Positions 1 to 5,753 of a stretch of 5,812 bases of DNA are shown piece by piece; within the stretch, counting starts at the first letter, position 1; each line of letters starts with the position of its first letter. The translations under genes were made by a program, and so were the position numbers. The notes under the pieces are model-generated. The model was not told the DNA's origin. It ran no database searches and was given only the letters and a program-made list of their open reading frames with translations. Origin of the DNA: JBDNIO01 sp041688215 (GTDB taxonomy: Bacteria; Pseudomonadota; Gammaproteobacteria; Nevskiales; Salinisphaeraceae); the NCBI GenBank assembly GCA_041688215.1, contig JBDNIO010000017.1, positions 1 to 5,812 on the forward strand, written 5' to 3'.

Positions 1-24
1 TGTTGGGCTAGCCTTGTCAGCCAT
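1..24 (-). CDS. Start of the next operon gene, product unknown (partial)
   Basis: An ATG at 24-22 opens a frame reading MADKASPT that leaves the window after eight codons. A strong Shine-Dalgarno sequence, AAGGAG, lies in the last codons of the upstream acyl-CoA synthetase gene. It is separated from the ATG by seven bases that include that gene's TAG stop. The gap between stop and start is 4 bp, matching the tight spacing of the rest of the operon. Nothing can be said about function from eight residues. The call rests on the ribosome binding site, spacing and strand only. Confidence 0.6.
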
Positions 25-28
25 TCGA

Positions 29-1573
29 CTACTCCTTTTGAGCGCGCAGATCGCGTTTAAGAACTTTCCCCGCAGCATTGCGTGGCAGTGCCTGCAGAAA
101 TGCCATCGATTTGGGTAACTTGTAGCGCGCCAAGCTTTGCTCGCAGTGGGTTTGCAGCGTGTTTTCGTCAGCGCTCTCACCTTGTCGCAAAACCACATAA
201 GCGCGTACGGCTTCGCCCCAATGGTCATCGGCCACGCCGACCACGGCGGCCTCGGCTACCGCGGGATGCGCGTGTAAGCATTCTTCGACTTCGCGCGGGT
301 AGATATTAACGCCGCCGGAGATAATTACATCTTTCTTGCGATCAACTAAATAAAGGTAGCCTTCTTCGTCGCGGCGGGCCAAATCGCCTACCGAAAGCCA
401 GCCGTCGCGCAGCGCCTCGGCGGTGGCTTCGGGTTGCCGCCAATAACCGTTGAACAGGTACGGTGAATGGCTATAAAGCTCGCCCACTTCGGTATGCGGT
501 ACGTCGTTGCCGCCGTCATCAAGCAAACGCACCTGGGTGTAAGGAAAGGGTAGTCCTACACATTGCTTCTTACGTAGCTGATCAGCAGGCCGCAGGTTGC
601 AGACAATGCCGCCTTCGGTGGACCCGTAGGTCTCGTGCAAGATGCCTTCTCCGAAGTAGTCAACAATACGTTCTTTGGTTGCCTGCGCCAGCGGTGCGGC
701 GTTGGAGACGATAGTGCGTAATGTGGCAGGATCCCGATGTTTATTCAGCAGTTTTTCTTCCAGCTGAAAAATGGCATTAAAGTGTGTCGGCACCAAGAAC
801 GTATTGCTATGGCCACCTTGCGCAAGCCGACGCAGTGCCTGCTCGGGATCAAAGCGAGGCATGATCTCGCAATAGCCGCCAAAAAATATCGGCGCCAGCG
901 CGAATGCCAGGCCAGCGCCGTGGAACATGGGCGCAATGCCCAAGGCGCTGTCATCCGGGCCGTAACAGCCATATTCCACCGCCATGCCAAAAAAAGTGAG
1001 TGCTCGTGACCGATGCGAGACCAGCACGCCCTTGGGGTTACCCGTGGTGCCGGCTGTGTAGTGCATGGCAAAGGGCTGCCACTCTTCTATTTCGCTGTTA
1101 TTTCGCGTCGTTGCGGCCTGGGCCAGCCAGTCTTCGTAAGCGCTGCCCAGCACCAATTGCTGCTCTACCGACTGCGCGTTACCCTCCAGGTCTAGGCTAC
1201 CGGCGAGCTCGGCCAGCGAGGAATGCACGAATAGCACGCGTGCTTCGCTGTCGGCCAAAATGTATTCAATCTCCGGGGCGGTTAGCCGAGGGTTGACTAG
1301 CACCGCGGTTACGCCGGCATCGGCCAGGCCGCAGATTATCTCCACCATCTCGATGCAGTTTGGCGTTAGGATCGCTGCTCGGTCGCCGCCCAGCTGCAAA
1401 TCCTCGCGCGCACCATTGGCCACGCGATTGATTCGTTCAACAAGTTGCGCGTAGGTAAGTTTTTGTTCGCCCAGACCCAAGGCGGGCTTATTAGGCGTGC
1501 GCGCCGCCGCCGCGCGGATACCGCCGGCGATAGTCATAGGCATAAAGGTTGGCGGTCTTGGATTGCTGCTCAC
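29..1573 (-). CDS. Class I acyl-CoA synthetase (AMP-binding, fatty-acyl/aryl-CoA ligase type)
   Basis: A 514-residue adenylate-forming enzyme that should activate a carboxylic acid to acyl-AMP and then acyl-CoA in the cytoplasm. The family motifs appear in order: the phosphate-binding loop TAGTTGNPKG at 173-182, ETYGSTEGG at 314-322, GD at 396-397 within DGWLSVGDLA, the hinge DRKKDVIISGG at 411-421, and the C-terminal catalytic lysine K503 in PRNAAGK. The length is normal for the family and there are no frameshifts. The start is taken as GTG at 1573, which overlaps the previous stop as GTGA; ATG codons at residues 11 and 13 are alternatives, but neither has a good ribosome binding site. Substrate cannot be deduced. 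Its place at the end of the hydrolase series suggests that it captures the acid made by the earlier enzymes (inference). Confidence 0.93.
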   Translation of the reverse strand: MSSNPRPPTFMPMTIAGGIRAAAARTPNKPALGLGEQKLTYAQLVERINRVANGAREDLQLGGDRAAILTPNCIEMVEIICGLADAGVTAVLVNPRLTAPEIEYILADSEARVLFVHSSLAELAGSLDLEGNAQSVEQQLVLGSAYEDWLAQAATTRNNSEIEEWQPFAMHYTAGTTGNPKGVLVSHRSRALTFFGMAVEYGCYGPDDSALGIAPMFHGAGLAFALAPIFFGGYCEIMPRFDPEQALRRLAQGGHSNTFLVPTHFNAIFQLEEKLLNKHRDPATLRTIVSNAAPLAQATKERIVDYFGEGILHETYGSTEGGIVCNLRPADQLRKKQCVGLPFPYTQVRLLDDGGNDVPHTEVGELYSHSPYLFNGYWRQPEATAEALRDGWLSVGDLARRDEEGYLYLVDRKKDVIISGGVNIYPREVEECLHAHPAVAEAAVVGVADDHWGEAVRAYVVLRQGESADENTLQTHCEQSLARYKLPKSMAFLQALPRNAAGKVLKRDLRAQKE

Positions 1574-2448
1574 GAGTTAACCGATTCAGGCAGACGGAAA
1601 ACCTTGCGCGCGTTATCGCGCATAAGTTTACGTCGTGGCTCGGGTTTAAGGTTCATGGCCTCGACTTCTGTCACGGCGCGTTCTGTGTCGATCACCGGCC
1701 AGTCGGTGCCGAACATGACCTTGTCCTGACCATACGAGTTTAGATAGTGGACGAATTGTGGCGGCCAATATTTAGGCGCGTAGGCGTCACCACCGATGTA
1801 GATGTTTTGGTGCTTCCAAGCCATGGCGATCATCTCATCGGTCCAGGGCACGCCGATGTGTATGCCAATCAGTTTTAACTCGGGAAAATCAATTGCGACC
1901 TGGTCCAGGCAGATCGGCCGGCCCACGCTGGGATGCGCTTGCTGCTGGTTATAAACAAGGTTTTGGCCGACCTGCATCATGATCGGGATATCTAGCTCGC
2001 AACACTTGGCATAATAAGGGTAGTACTTGGCGTGGTCCGGGGGCAGCGCGAACCAGTGTGGATAAAGGTGCGCGCCCACGAAGCCCAAGTCGGTCACCGC
2101 GGTTTCGAGCTCGCGCACACCTGTCATGCCGCGGAAAGGGTCTATCCCCGCCAGCCCGGAAAACCGGTCGGGGTGTGCCTGGCAATATTCTGCTACTTGT
2201 TCGTATGGAATTTGTGCCGAGCCGGCCATGCGCCGATCACCGGCACGCACGGCGATAAGCAGAGAGCGGCCAATACCTGCCCGGTCCATCTTGGCGATGT
2301 ATTCGGGCATCGATACGCCGTTTTGCATCTCAGCGGGCATGCGTACTTGCTGCATAAAAGCTTTATCGAAGCCCGTTTGGCCCTTCTTGAGTTCTTGTGC
2401 AGTAAAAGGGTTGCAGACTATGTCGACGGCATCTTTGATAACCGGCAT
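1570..2448 (-). CDS. Amidohydrolase-fold protein (Amidohydro_2 / PF04909 type), N-terminal HxH motif missing
   Basis: A 292-residue protein of the amidohydrolase-2 family, which includes ACMSD-like decarboxylases and lactone hydrolases. Family hallmarks are the TIM-barrel pattern, GAHLYPHW at 126-132, the IGIHIG histidine H197, and FGTDWP with D249. In most members the first strand carries DxHxH; here it reads D9-I-V-C-N13, so both metal-binding histidines are replaced. The region around D9 is otherwise intact and the frame is open, so this is not simple decay. The ATG at 2448 lies 4 bp after the stop of the ADC-like gene, with GGAG upstream as ribosome binding site. The stop overlaps the GTG of the acyl-CoA synthetase gene. 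It may be a hydrolase or decarboxylase with an altered metal site, or a non-catalytic partner. Family assignment is firm; the reaction is unknown. Confidence 0.85.
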   Translation of the reverse strand: MPVIKDAVDIVCNPFTAQELKKGQTGFDKAFMQQVRMPAEMQNGVSMPEYIAKMDRAGIGRSLLIAVRAGDRRMAGSAQIPYEQVAEYCQAHPDRFSGLAGIDPFRGMTGVRELETAVTDLGFVGAHLYPHWFALPPDHAKYYPYYAKCCELDIPIMMQVGQNLVYNQQQAHPSVGRPICLDQVAIDFPELKLIGIHIGVPWTDEMIAMAWKHQNIYIGGDAYAPKYWPPQFVHYLNSYGQDKVMFGTDWPVIDTERAVTEVEAMNLKPEPRRKLMRDNARKVFRLPESVNS

Positions 2449-2452
2449 ATGC

Positions 2453-3199
2453 TCAGTCTCCCTCCGCCGGGATTTCCCACTCTTGTTCGACCGAGGCGTA
2501 ATGCAGCAACCACGAGAAGCGGCCGTACCAGGCGCGCTCTACAGTTTGCGCGTTGAGGCGGTCCAGGCCCGAGCTACTGGGGTAGTTTATGTTCAGCCAG
2601 CCGCGGCCCAGCCAGCATTCCTTGAGCTTAAAGTCCTGCAATTCTATCCAGAGTAGTTGTCGGATAGCCGGTCGCTTGGGATCGGGGCTGGGCAGATGCC
2701 GCACGAAAGTCCATTGCGCGCCAAACGGTAAATCTTCAATCGCACCTTCGGCATCGATTACGATGCCCAGATCCAGCATATTGCGGCCATACTTTACTAG
2801 GCTGCCGCTTACCTCGTTGGCGAGGGCTTGCAGGTGGCCGGCCTCGTCGCACATCAGCTTGGGCATGCCGAATAGTTCGCGGCCCGCGAGCATTGCGGTA
2901 TCGGTGGATGTCCAGATGTAAGGGGTAGTCACCGCGCTGCGCCCTTTGTAGGTCACCTTTTGCAAGATGGCCGCTTCGTGGTAGGCCATCGAATGCGACA
3001 ACTGGGAGTTGTCGGCCACAAATGCGTAGAGCGTGTCGCCGTCGGGTTCCAGCGGCGCCGGTGTGATGCGAGCGATCTCGTCGGGATCGGCGCGGAACGC
3101 CACCATTACCATCTTGCAGTCCAGCATGGGGAAGGGCAGCCTCCCGAAGGGCGGGCTATGCAGCGGCATAAGTGAATCGAATGCGTCTTGGGAACTCAT
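2453..3199 (-). CDS. Acetoacetate decarboxylase-like protein (ADC family, PF06314)
   Basis: A 248-residue protein of the acetoacetate decarboxylase superfamily. The segment AGRELFGMPKLM (105-116) matches the active-site segment of clostridial ADC, which from memory reads GREISAFPKKL. K114 aligns with the Schiff-base lysine, but the adjacent second lysine is a leucine (L115). HEAAILQKVTYKG (74-86) corresponds to another conserved ADC segment, with E75 a likely active-site acid. Superfamily members catalyse decarboxylation, aldol-dehydration or related Schiff-base chemistry on small keto acids, so acetoacetate should not be assumed. The start is ATG 3199 because a strong GGGAGG ribosome binding site sits seven bases upstream and the ATG overlaps the DUF59 stop as ATGA. 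The open frame extends upstream to 3394, but that extension is antisense-free shadow over the DUF59 gene in another frame. The independent ribosome binding site should keep this gene translated although its upstream neighbour is broken. Confidence 0.85.
   Translation of the reverse strand: MSSQDAFDSLMPLHSPPFGRLPFPMLDCKMVMVAFRADPDEIARITPAPLEPDGDTLYAFVADNSQLSHSMAYHEAAILQKVTYKGRSAVTTPYIWTSTDTAMLAGRELFGMPKLMCDEAGHLQALANEVSGSLVKYGRNMLDLGIVIDAEGAIEDLPFGAQWTFVRHLPSPDPKRPAIRQLLWIELQDFKLKECWLGRGWLNINYPSSSGLDRLNAQTVERAWYGRFSWLLHYASVEQEWEIPAEGD
2456..2466 (-). promoter_or_regulatory. Ribosome binding site region for the second amidohydrolase
   Basis: On the minus strand, a GGAGGGAG run lies upstream of the ATG at 2448, inside the last codons of the ADC-like gene. 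Its distance is slightly long but workable. It supports the start at 2448. Confidence 0.45.
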
Positions 3200-3405
3200 T
3201 GGGATACCTCCCGAATGGGTATTACCGTTTGCTTTAGTGACTTGTGCTCGGTTAGTCGTTGGCGCGACCGAGCCAGTTGTTGGCGAGCTTCGGGGCGCAT
3301 ATCGTCTGGGGTCCATGGCGGTGTCCAAACCGGCTGTACGCGGACCTTCTGAATTCCGGGGAGCGTTTCCAGGGTACGATATATATCGTCCCACTGCTGT
3401 CCCAT
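3196..3405 (-). CDS. C-terminal fragment of the DUF59 protein, start codon supplied by the element
   Basis: An ATG inside the terminal inverted repeat (3405-3403) opens a frame in register with the C-terminal half of the interrupted gene. It encodes MGQQW and then DDIYRTLETLPG through REVSQ, 69 residues. Only a weak purine stretch (ACGAG) lies before the ATG, so translation is uncertain. If it is made, it would carry the WTPPWTPDDM segment and keep ribosomes moving to the overlapping ADC-like start. It is equally possible that this is an untranslated remnant. Confidence 0.4.
   Translation of the reverse strand: MGQQWDDIYRTLETLPGIQKVRVQPVWTPPWTPDDMRPEARQQLARSRQRLTEHKSLKQTVIPIREVSQ
3202..3214 (-). 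promoter_or_regulatory. Strong ribosome binding site for the ADC-like gene
   Basis: The minus strand reads GGGAGG seven bases before ATG 3199, within the last codons of the DUF59 gene. It decides this start over the longer upstream frame and gives the ADC-like gene an entry site that does not depend on translation of the interrupted gene. Confidence 0.65.
3383..3391. repeat. Left copy of the 9-bp target-site duplication
   Basis: ATATCGTCC directly abuts the left terminal repeat and is identical to 3607-3615. It lies at the edge of a perfect 14-bp palindrome, ACGATATATATCGT (3376-3389), in the coding sequence. Confidence 0.92.
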
Positions 3406-3606
3406 AAACTCGTACCGGTCATTCCGGGCGAAGACCCGGAATCCAGTGAGACCTTATAGAACCTGGATTCCGGACAAGTGCTTCGCACTTTCCGGAATGA
3501 CGCAAGGCATAACCGAACTTCATGTCTCCATCGGCCGTGCTCTTACGAACTGCCCATGCGGTAAGCGTTTGATCTCCCGCGCGCAAAATTTTGTGGGACA
3601 GCAGTG
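3392..3606. mobile_element. 215-bp MITE-like element with 17-bp terminal inverted repeats
   Basis: The left end reads CACTGCTGTCCCATAAA (3392-3408). The right end, reverse-complemented, reads CACTGCTGTCCCACAAA (3590-3606), a 16 of 17 match. A perfect 9-bp duplication, ATATCGTCC, flanks it directly at 3383-3391 and 3607-3615; the next base on each side breaks the match, so both ends are precisely defined. No transposase frame of useful length lies inside. It must have moved with a transposase encoded elsewhere, most likely of a DDE family making 9-bp duplications; the family was not identified. The interior holds an 84-bp hairpin unit near the left end and about 90 bp of unrecognised sequence near the right end. 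Confidence 0.92.
3418..3501. repeat. 84-bp nested palindromic repeat (GTCATTCCGG type)
   Basis: The outer arms are GTCATTCCGG (3418-3427) and CCGGAATGAC (3492-3501). Inside lie two hairpins. The first pairs ATTCCGGG (3421-3428) with CCCGGAAT (3435-3442) around a 6-base loop. The second pairs ATTCCGGA plus AAGTGC with GCACTT plus TCCGGAAT (3467-3498), with one bulged C and a 3-base loop. The inner flanks CCGGAATCCAG (3436-3446) and CTGGATTCCGG (3463-3473) also pair, so the whole unit can fold either as one long stem or as two hairpins. The motif resembles the dispersed GTCATTCCCG/GGGAATCCAG repeats of many proteobacteria, such as the dRS3 repeats of Neisseria (from memory). Confidence 0.8.
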
Positions 3607-3827
3607 ATATCGTCCATAACTTTATGGGTAAACGGACAACCGGGCTCGGTGAAGGTAAGTTCTACTTCTACCCGGCCGGCGTTGACTTTTACGTCTCGTA
3701 GTAAACTGAGGTCTATGATCGACAGATTCAGGCCGGCTGCGGTCATGCAAGGATTGCGTACGCCTTCCAAAGCGCGCTCTATACTGGCTTTGTTAGCTTT
3801 GTTAGCTTTATTAGCTTTATTGCTCAT
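3543..3827 (-). CDS. N-terminal fragment of the DUF59 protein with a tail from the element
   Basis: The reading frame from ATG 3827 encodes 74 native residues up to KVMDDI, including C64 in EPGCP, and then runs into the mobile element. The element supplies 20 foreign residues beginning TAVPQNF and ending YRMGSS before a TAA stop, for a total of 94 residues. The fragment keeps the conserved cysteine but loses the C-terminal helix and the tryptophan-rich segment. It could be translated by coupling to the upstream stop, but a stable or active product is doubtful. Confidence 0.6.
   Translation of the reverse strand: MSNKANKANKANKASIERALEGVRNPCMTAAGLNLSIIDLSLLRDVKVNAGRVEVELTFTEPGCPFTHKVMDDITAVPQNFARGRSNAYRMGSS
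3607..3615. repeat. Right copy of the 9-bp target-site duplication
   Basis: ATATCGTCC directly abuts the right terminal repeat and is identical to 3383-3391. Collapsing the two copies to one restores the DUF59 reading frame. Confidence 0.92.
3787..3822 (-). repeat. Four-copy 9-bp tandem repeat encoding NKA units
   Basis: Four consecutive 9-bp units (on the plus strand GCTTTGTTA twice, GCTTTATTA, GCTTTATTG) encode a lysine-rich NKANKANKANKA stretch right after the DUF59 start codon. The unit is a multiple of three, so changes in copy number would lengthen or shorten the tail without shifting the frame. Confidence 0.75.
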
Positions 3828-4870
3828 TTCGCCGCACCGTGTACCGCTGTCCAATGGGGCCGCAAGCCCTTGGCGGCAACCTCGCTTGCGAAGCGATCTT
3901 GCGATAACGCACGCCGGCGCGCATCGATATCGATGCCGTGTAATCGTGCCAGATTGCCACCCAGAAACAATTGCCGAACTTCGTCATTAAGCGGGATAGG
4001 CGATTCGTCAGGTAGCTCGAATTCCGCAAAGGACTCCAACACTACCCTGGGATGCGGGTTTACCGCCGCCGAGGCGTAGATAATTTTTTCCGGGCCGCCA
4101 TAAATGAGGAATTGATCAAGCATATTAGTCAGCGTTGGCGGATGGAGAATGCAGAATAGGGTCGAGGCTTCCAGCGTGGCGTACACGTTGGGGTGATTCG
4201 CGATCAGGAACTTGGTTTCGTCGATAAACATGAGCCCGGCGTGCACGATCTGAAAGTTGAGATTAGGGAATACGTTGGCGGCGGTAGAGATATCGTCTAC
4301 GCGCATGGAGTACACCGATACCGGCCCCAGCGGCAGTGCCTTGTGCACAGCCACATTGTTTAGCCCGGCCGCCAGGATGCGTTCGTACATTGGAAAGGCG
4401 AGTTGCTCGTCATCCATCCGCCAGTAACGGGTACGGCCGTCATCATAGCGCGCGGGGTAGAACTTGATACCGTCGCAGTCGGCAGCCAGATGCGACTCCA
4501 GATCGCGCTCGGCCTGTTCCGGCCAGCAGAGATTGACACCCGCGTACCAGAGAACCCGGTCGGGATAGGCACGTTTGAGCGCGGCACACTTCTGGTGCGC
4601 GGCCAAGCCGTCTTTATAGGCGTCATAGATGGGCAATGAGTGCACACAGACCATGTCGGTATCCGATTCCAGCAACATGGTCTCGATGAATTCCTCGGGC
4701 TGCCATTCCCGCTCCCATTGCTCGCGCGAGAACGCGATCTCGGGCGGGTTCACCACCGGGTAGTAGCTATATAACGAATCGCTAAACATTTCACCAAAGC
4801 GACCCTGCAGGTTTTTGCGGCTGAAGTTGTAGGGGTGGCACACGCCATCAATAACAAAGGGGCGAGTCAT
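3824..4870 (-). CDS. Amidohydrolase-family protein with degenerate metal site (monooxygenase-associated type)
   Basis: A 348-residue TIM-barrel protein of the amidohydrolase-2 family. Family features are GIKFYPARYD (134-143), NVAVHKALPLGP with H176, VDDISTAANVFPNLNFQIVHAG with H210, and NHPNVYATLE. From memory, this order and spacing closely match the amidohydrolase encoded beside propane-type diiron monooxygenases. The metal site is altered: strand one reads D8-G-V-C-H12 where DxHxH is usual, and the usual (G/T)SD near the C-terminus is YASAAV, with A268 in place of the aspartate. The start is ATG 4870: it overlaps the upstream stop as ATGA and has AAGGGG eight bases before it. The open frame extends to 5131, but that part lies over the isochorismatase gene. 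The stop overlaps the DUF59 start. It may be a non-hydrolytic partner or scaffold; the family is sure, the role is not. Confidence 0.85.
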   Translation of the reverse strand: MTRPFVIDGVCHPYNFSRKNLQGRFGEMFSDSLYSYYPVVNPPEIAFSREQWEREWQPEEFIETMLLESDTDMVCVHSLPIYDAYKDGLAAHQKCAALKRAYPDRVLWYAGVNLCWPEQAERDLESHLAADCDGIKFYPARYDDGRTRYWRMDDEQLAFPMYERILAAGLNNVAVHKALPLGPVSVYSMRVDDISTAANVFPNLNFQIVHAGLMFIDETKFLIANHPNVYATLEASTLFCILHPPTLTNMLDQFLIYGGPEKIIYASAAVNPHPRVVLESFAEFELPDESPIPLNDEVRQLFLGGNLARLHGIDIDARRRALSQDRFASEVAAKGLRPHWTAVHGAAK

Positions 4871-5547
4871 GCTTGTTCCCCTTGCGGCGAATTTGCGGCC
4901 AGCGTCGGGATAGCTTGGCGTGCGCTGGCCACATCGACCACGCTGGCAAACATCCAGCCCATGCCTTTTAATGCGATGGCGTGGCGGTCTTGCTCGAACT
5001 CGGCGGTTGCATCGGCCACAACCCAGACTCGGTAGTCGCGTTGCATCGCTTCGCGCACCGTAGTGTCTACGCACACGTTGGTGGTAACACCGCATATGAT
5101 CAGACTGTCGGCATTTAGACCGTCCAGGCAACTTTGCAGGATAGTGCCGTGGAAGGCGCCTGGCCGGTTTTTGTCAATTACGATGTCGGTAGCGGCCGGT
5201 TCAAGTTCGCCAACAACCTCGGAATCCCAGCTGCCTGATGCCAGCGCGCCGGCTTCCCGCAGGCCGGGCAGCAACACCTGCGTGACAATGCCGCCGTCAA
5301 GATAATCCGCACGATACACATAGCGTGTGTAAATAATTGGCAGGCTGGCCGCGCGTGCGGCCTCCACCAACGTACTAACGCCGGGTAGCGCTTGGCGTAG
5401 GGCGCTATGTTCCAGGCCGAGCTTGGCGCAGGATCCCTCGGCATGCAGAAAAGCATTTTGCATATCGACCACCAGTAATGCCGTGCGGCCGGGGTGCAGT
5501 GGTATTGCGTCGCCTAGGGGGCGGGTGTCGGTTTCCTGTATTGGCAT
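4867..5547 (-). CDS. Isochorismatase-family cysteine hydrolase (amidase-like)
   Basis: A 226-residue cytoplasmic hydrolase of the isochorismatase-like superfamily. The catalytic triad of the cysteine branch is complete: D28 in LLVVDMQN, K126 in VIDKNRPGAF, and C159 in IICGVTTNVCVDTTVREA, the last including the residues before the cysteine that normally form the cis-peptide turn. This branch includes N-carbamoylsarcosine, biuret and peroxyureidoacrylate (RutB) hydrolases, so an amide or carbamoyl substrate is more likely than isochorismate. The start is the first in-frame ATG, 5547, placing the DMQN strand at the usual distance from the N-terminus. Non-ATG starts (GTG 5559, TTG 5631) would add 4 or 28 residues; none of the three has a convincing ribosome binding site. 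It is the first gene of the operon, and its stop overlaps the next start as ATGA. Confidence 0.9.
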   Translation of the reverse strand: MPIQETDTRPLGDAIPLHPGRTALLVVDMQNAFLHAEGSCAKLGLEHSALRQALPGVSTLVEAARAASLPIIYTRYVYRADYLDGGIVTQVLLPGLREAGALASGSWDSEVVGELEPAATDIVIDKNRPGAFHGTILQSCLDGLNADSLIICGVTTNVCVDTTVREAMQRDYRVWVVADATAEFEQDRHAIALKGMGWMFASVVDVASARQAIPTLAANSPQGEQA

Positions 5548-5606
5548 GCTTTGACCCACGCTAGTAGAACCCGCGCTCTGGTTAGCGTCAAATAGTTCGG
5601 CTGAAT

Positions 5607-5620
5607 TGATACATGCATCA
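5607..5620. promoter_or_regulatory. Imperfect 14-bp palindrome, possible operator
   Basis: TGATACATGCATCA is symmetric at 12 of 14 positions and overlaps the best -10 candidate (5617-5622). A related half-site, TGCATCA, recurs at 5754-5760 inside the short palindrome TGCATCAATGCA. A transcription-factor site is plausible, but short palindromes also occur by chance. Confidence 0.25.
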
Positions 5621-5753
5621 TAGCCAAGCAACCGTCATGCCAGGGTAGGGTGCTGACATGGTTTTACGTTTATTCTATTGAATTTATTGGGTTTGCTTCC
5701 TGGTCGGAATAGTTTTTGGTGGGCTTGGTCAAAACCGCAGAGTGTCCGAGTGG

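Larger units (their letters stand above)
3196..3827 (-). pseudogene. DUF59/MIP18-family (Fe-S assembly-like) gene interrupted by a MITE-like insertion
   Basis: The gene is split by the element at 3392-3606. Removing the 215-bp element and one 9-bp duplicate gives a continuous 135-codon frame, joined at KVMDDI/YRTLETLPG. The restored protein has the DUF59 pattern: an N-terminal helix (ASIERALEGVRNPC), a strand pair (VKVNAGRVEVELTFTEPGCPF, here cited as 46-66) with the conserved cysteine C64, and a C-terminal WTPPWTPDDMRPEAR segment typical of the monooxygenase- and Paa-associated members. Family members act in Fe-S or metal-cofactor assembly. The start ATG 3827 overlaps the upstream stop as ATGA, and the stop overlaps the ADC-like ATG, so the ancestral gene was a coupled operon member. 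The N-terminus holds a low-complexity NKA repeat absent from typical members. In the present form the protein is split; whether the parts work together is unknown. Confidence 0.88.

Noticed and set aside
2032..2656. Overlapping plus-strand open frames of about 175 residues
   Set aside because: They lie opposite well-supported minus-strand genes, have no recognisable motifs and arise from the GC-biased codon pattern of the other strand.
2453..3394. Longer 313-residue version of the ADC-like protein starting at 3394
   Set aside because: The extra 65 residues overlap the DUF59 3' part and the element's target region in another frame, while ATG 3199 has a strong ribosome binding site and an ATGA overlap.
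3418..3501. The hairpins as an intrinsic terminator of the operon
   Set aside because: Neither strand shows a T run directly after a stem, and downstream genes keep coupled spacing; any effect would be partial.
3392..3606. CRISPR array or riboswitch in the gap within the DUF59 gene
   Set aside because: There are no regularly spaced direct repeats, and terminal inverted repeats with a target duplication explain the segment.
3824..5131. Longer 435-residue version of the first amidohydrolase
   Set aside because: The extension runs through the isochorismatase catalytic region in another frame and is arginine-rich without family similarity; ATG 4870 has a good ribosome binding site.
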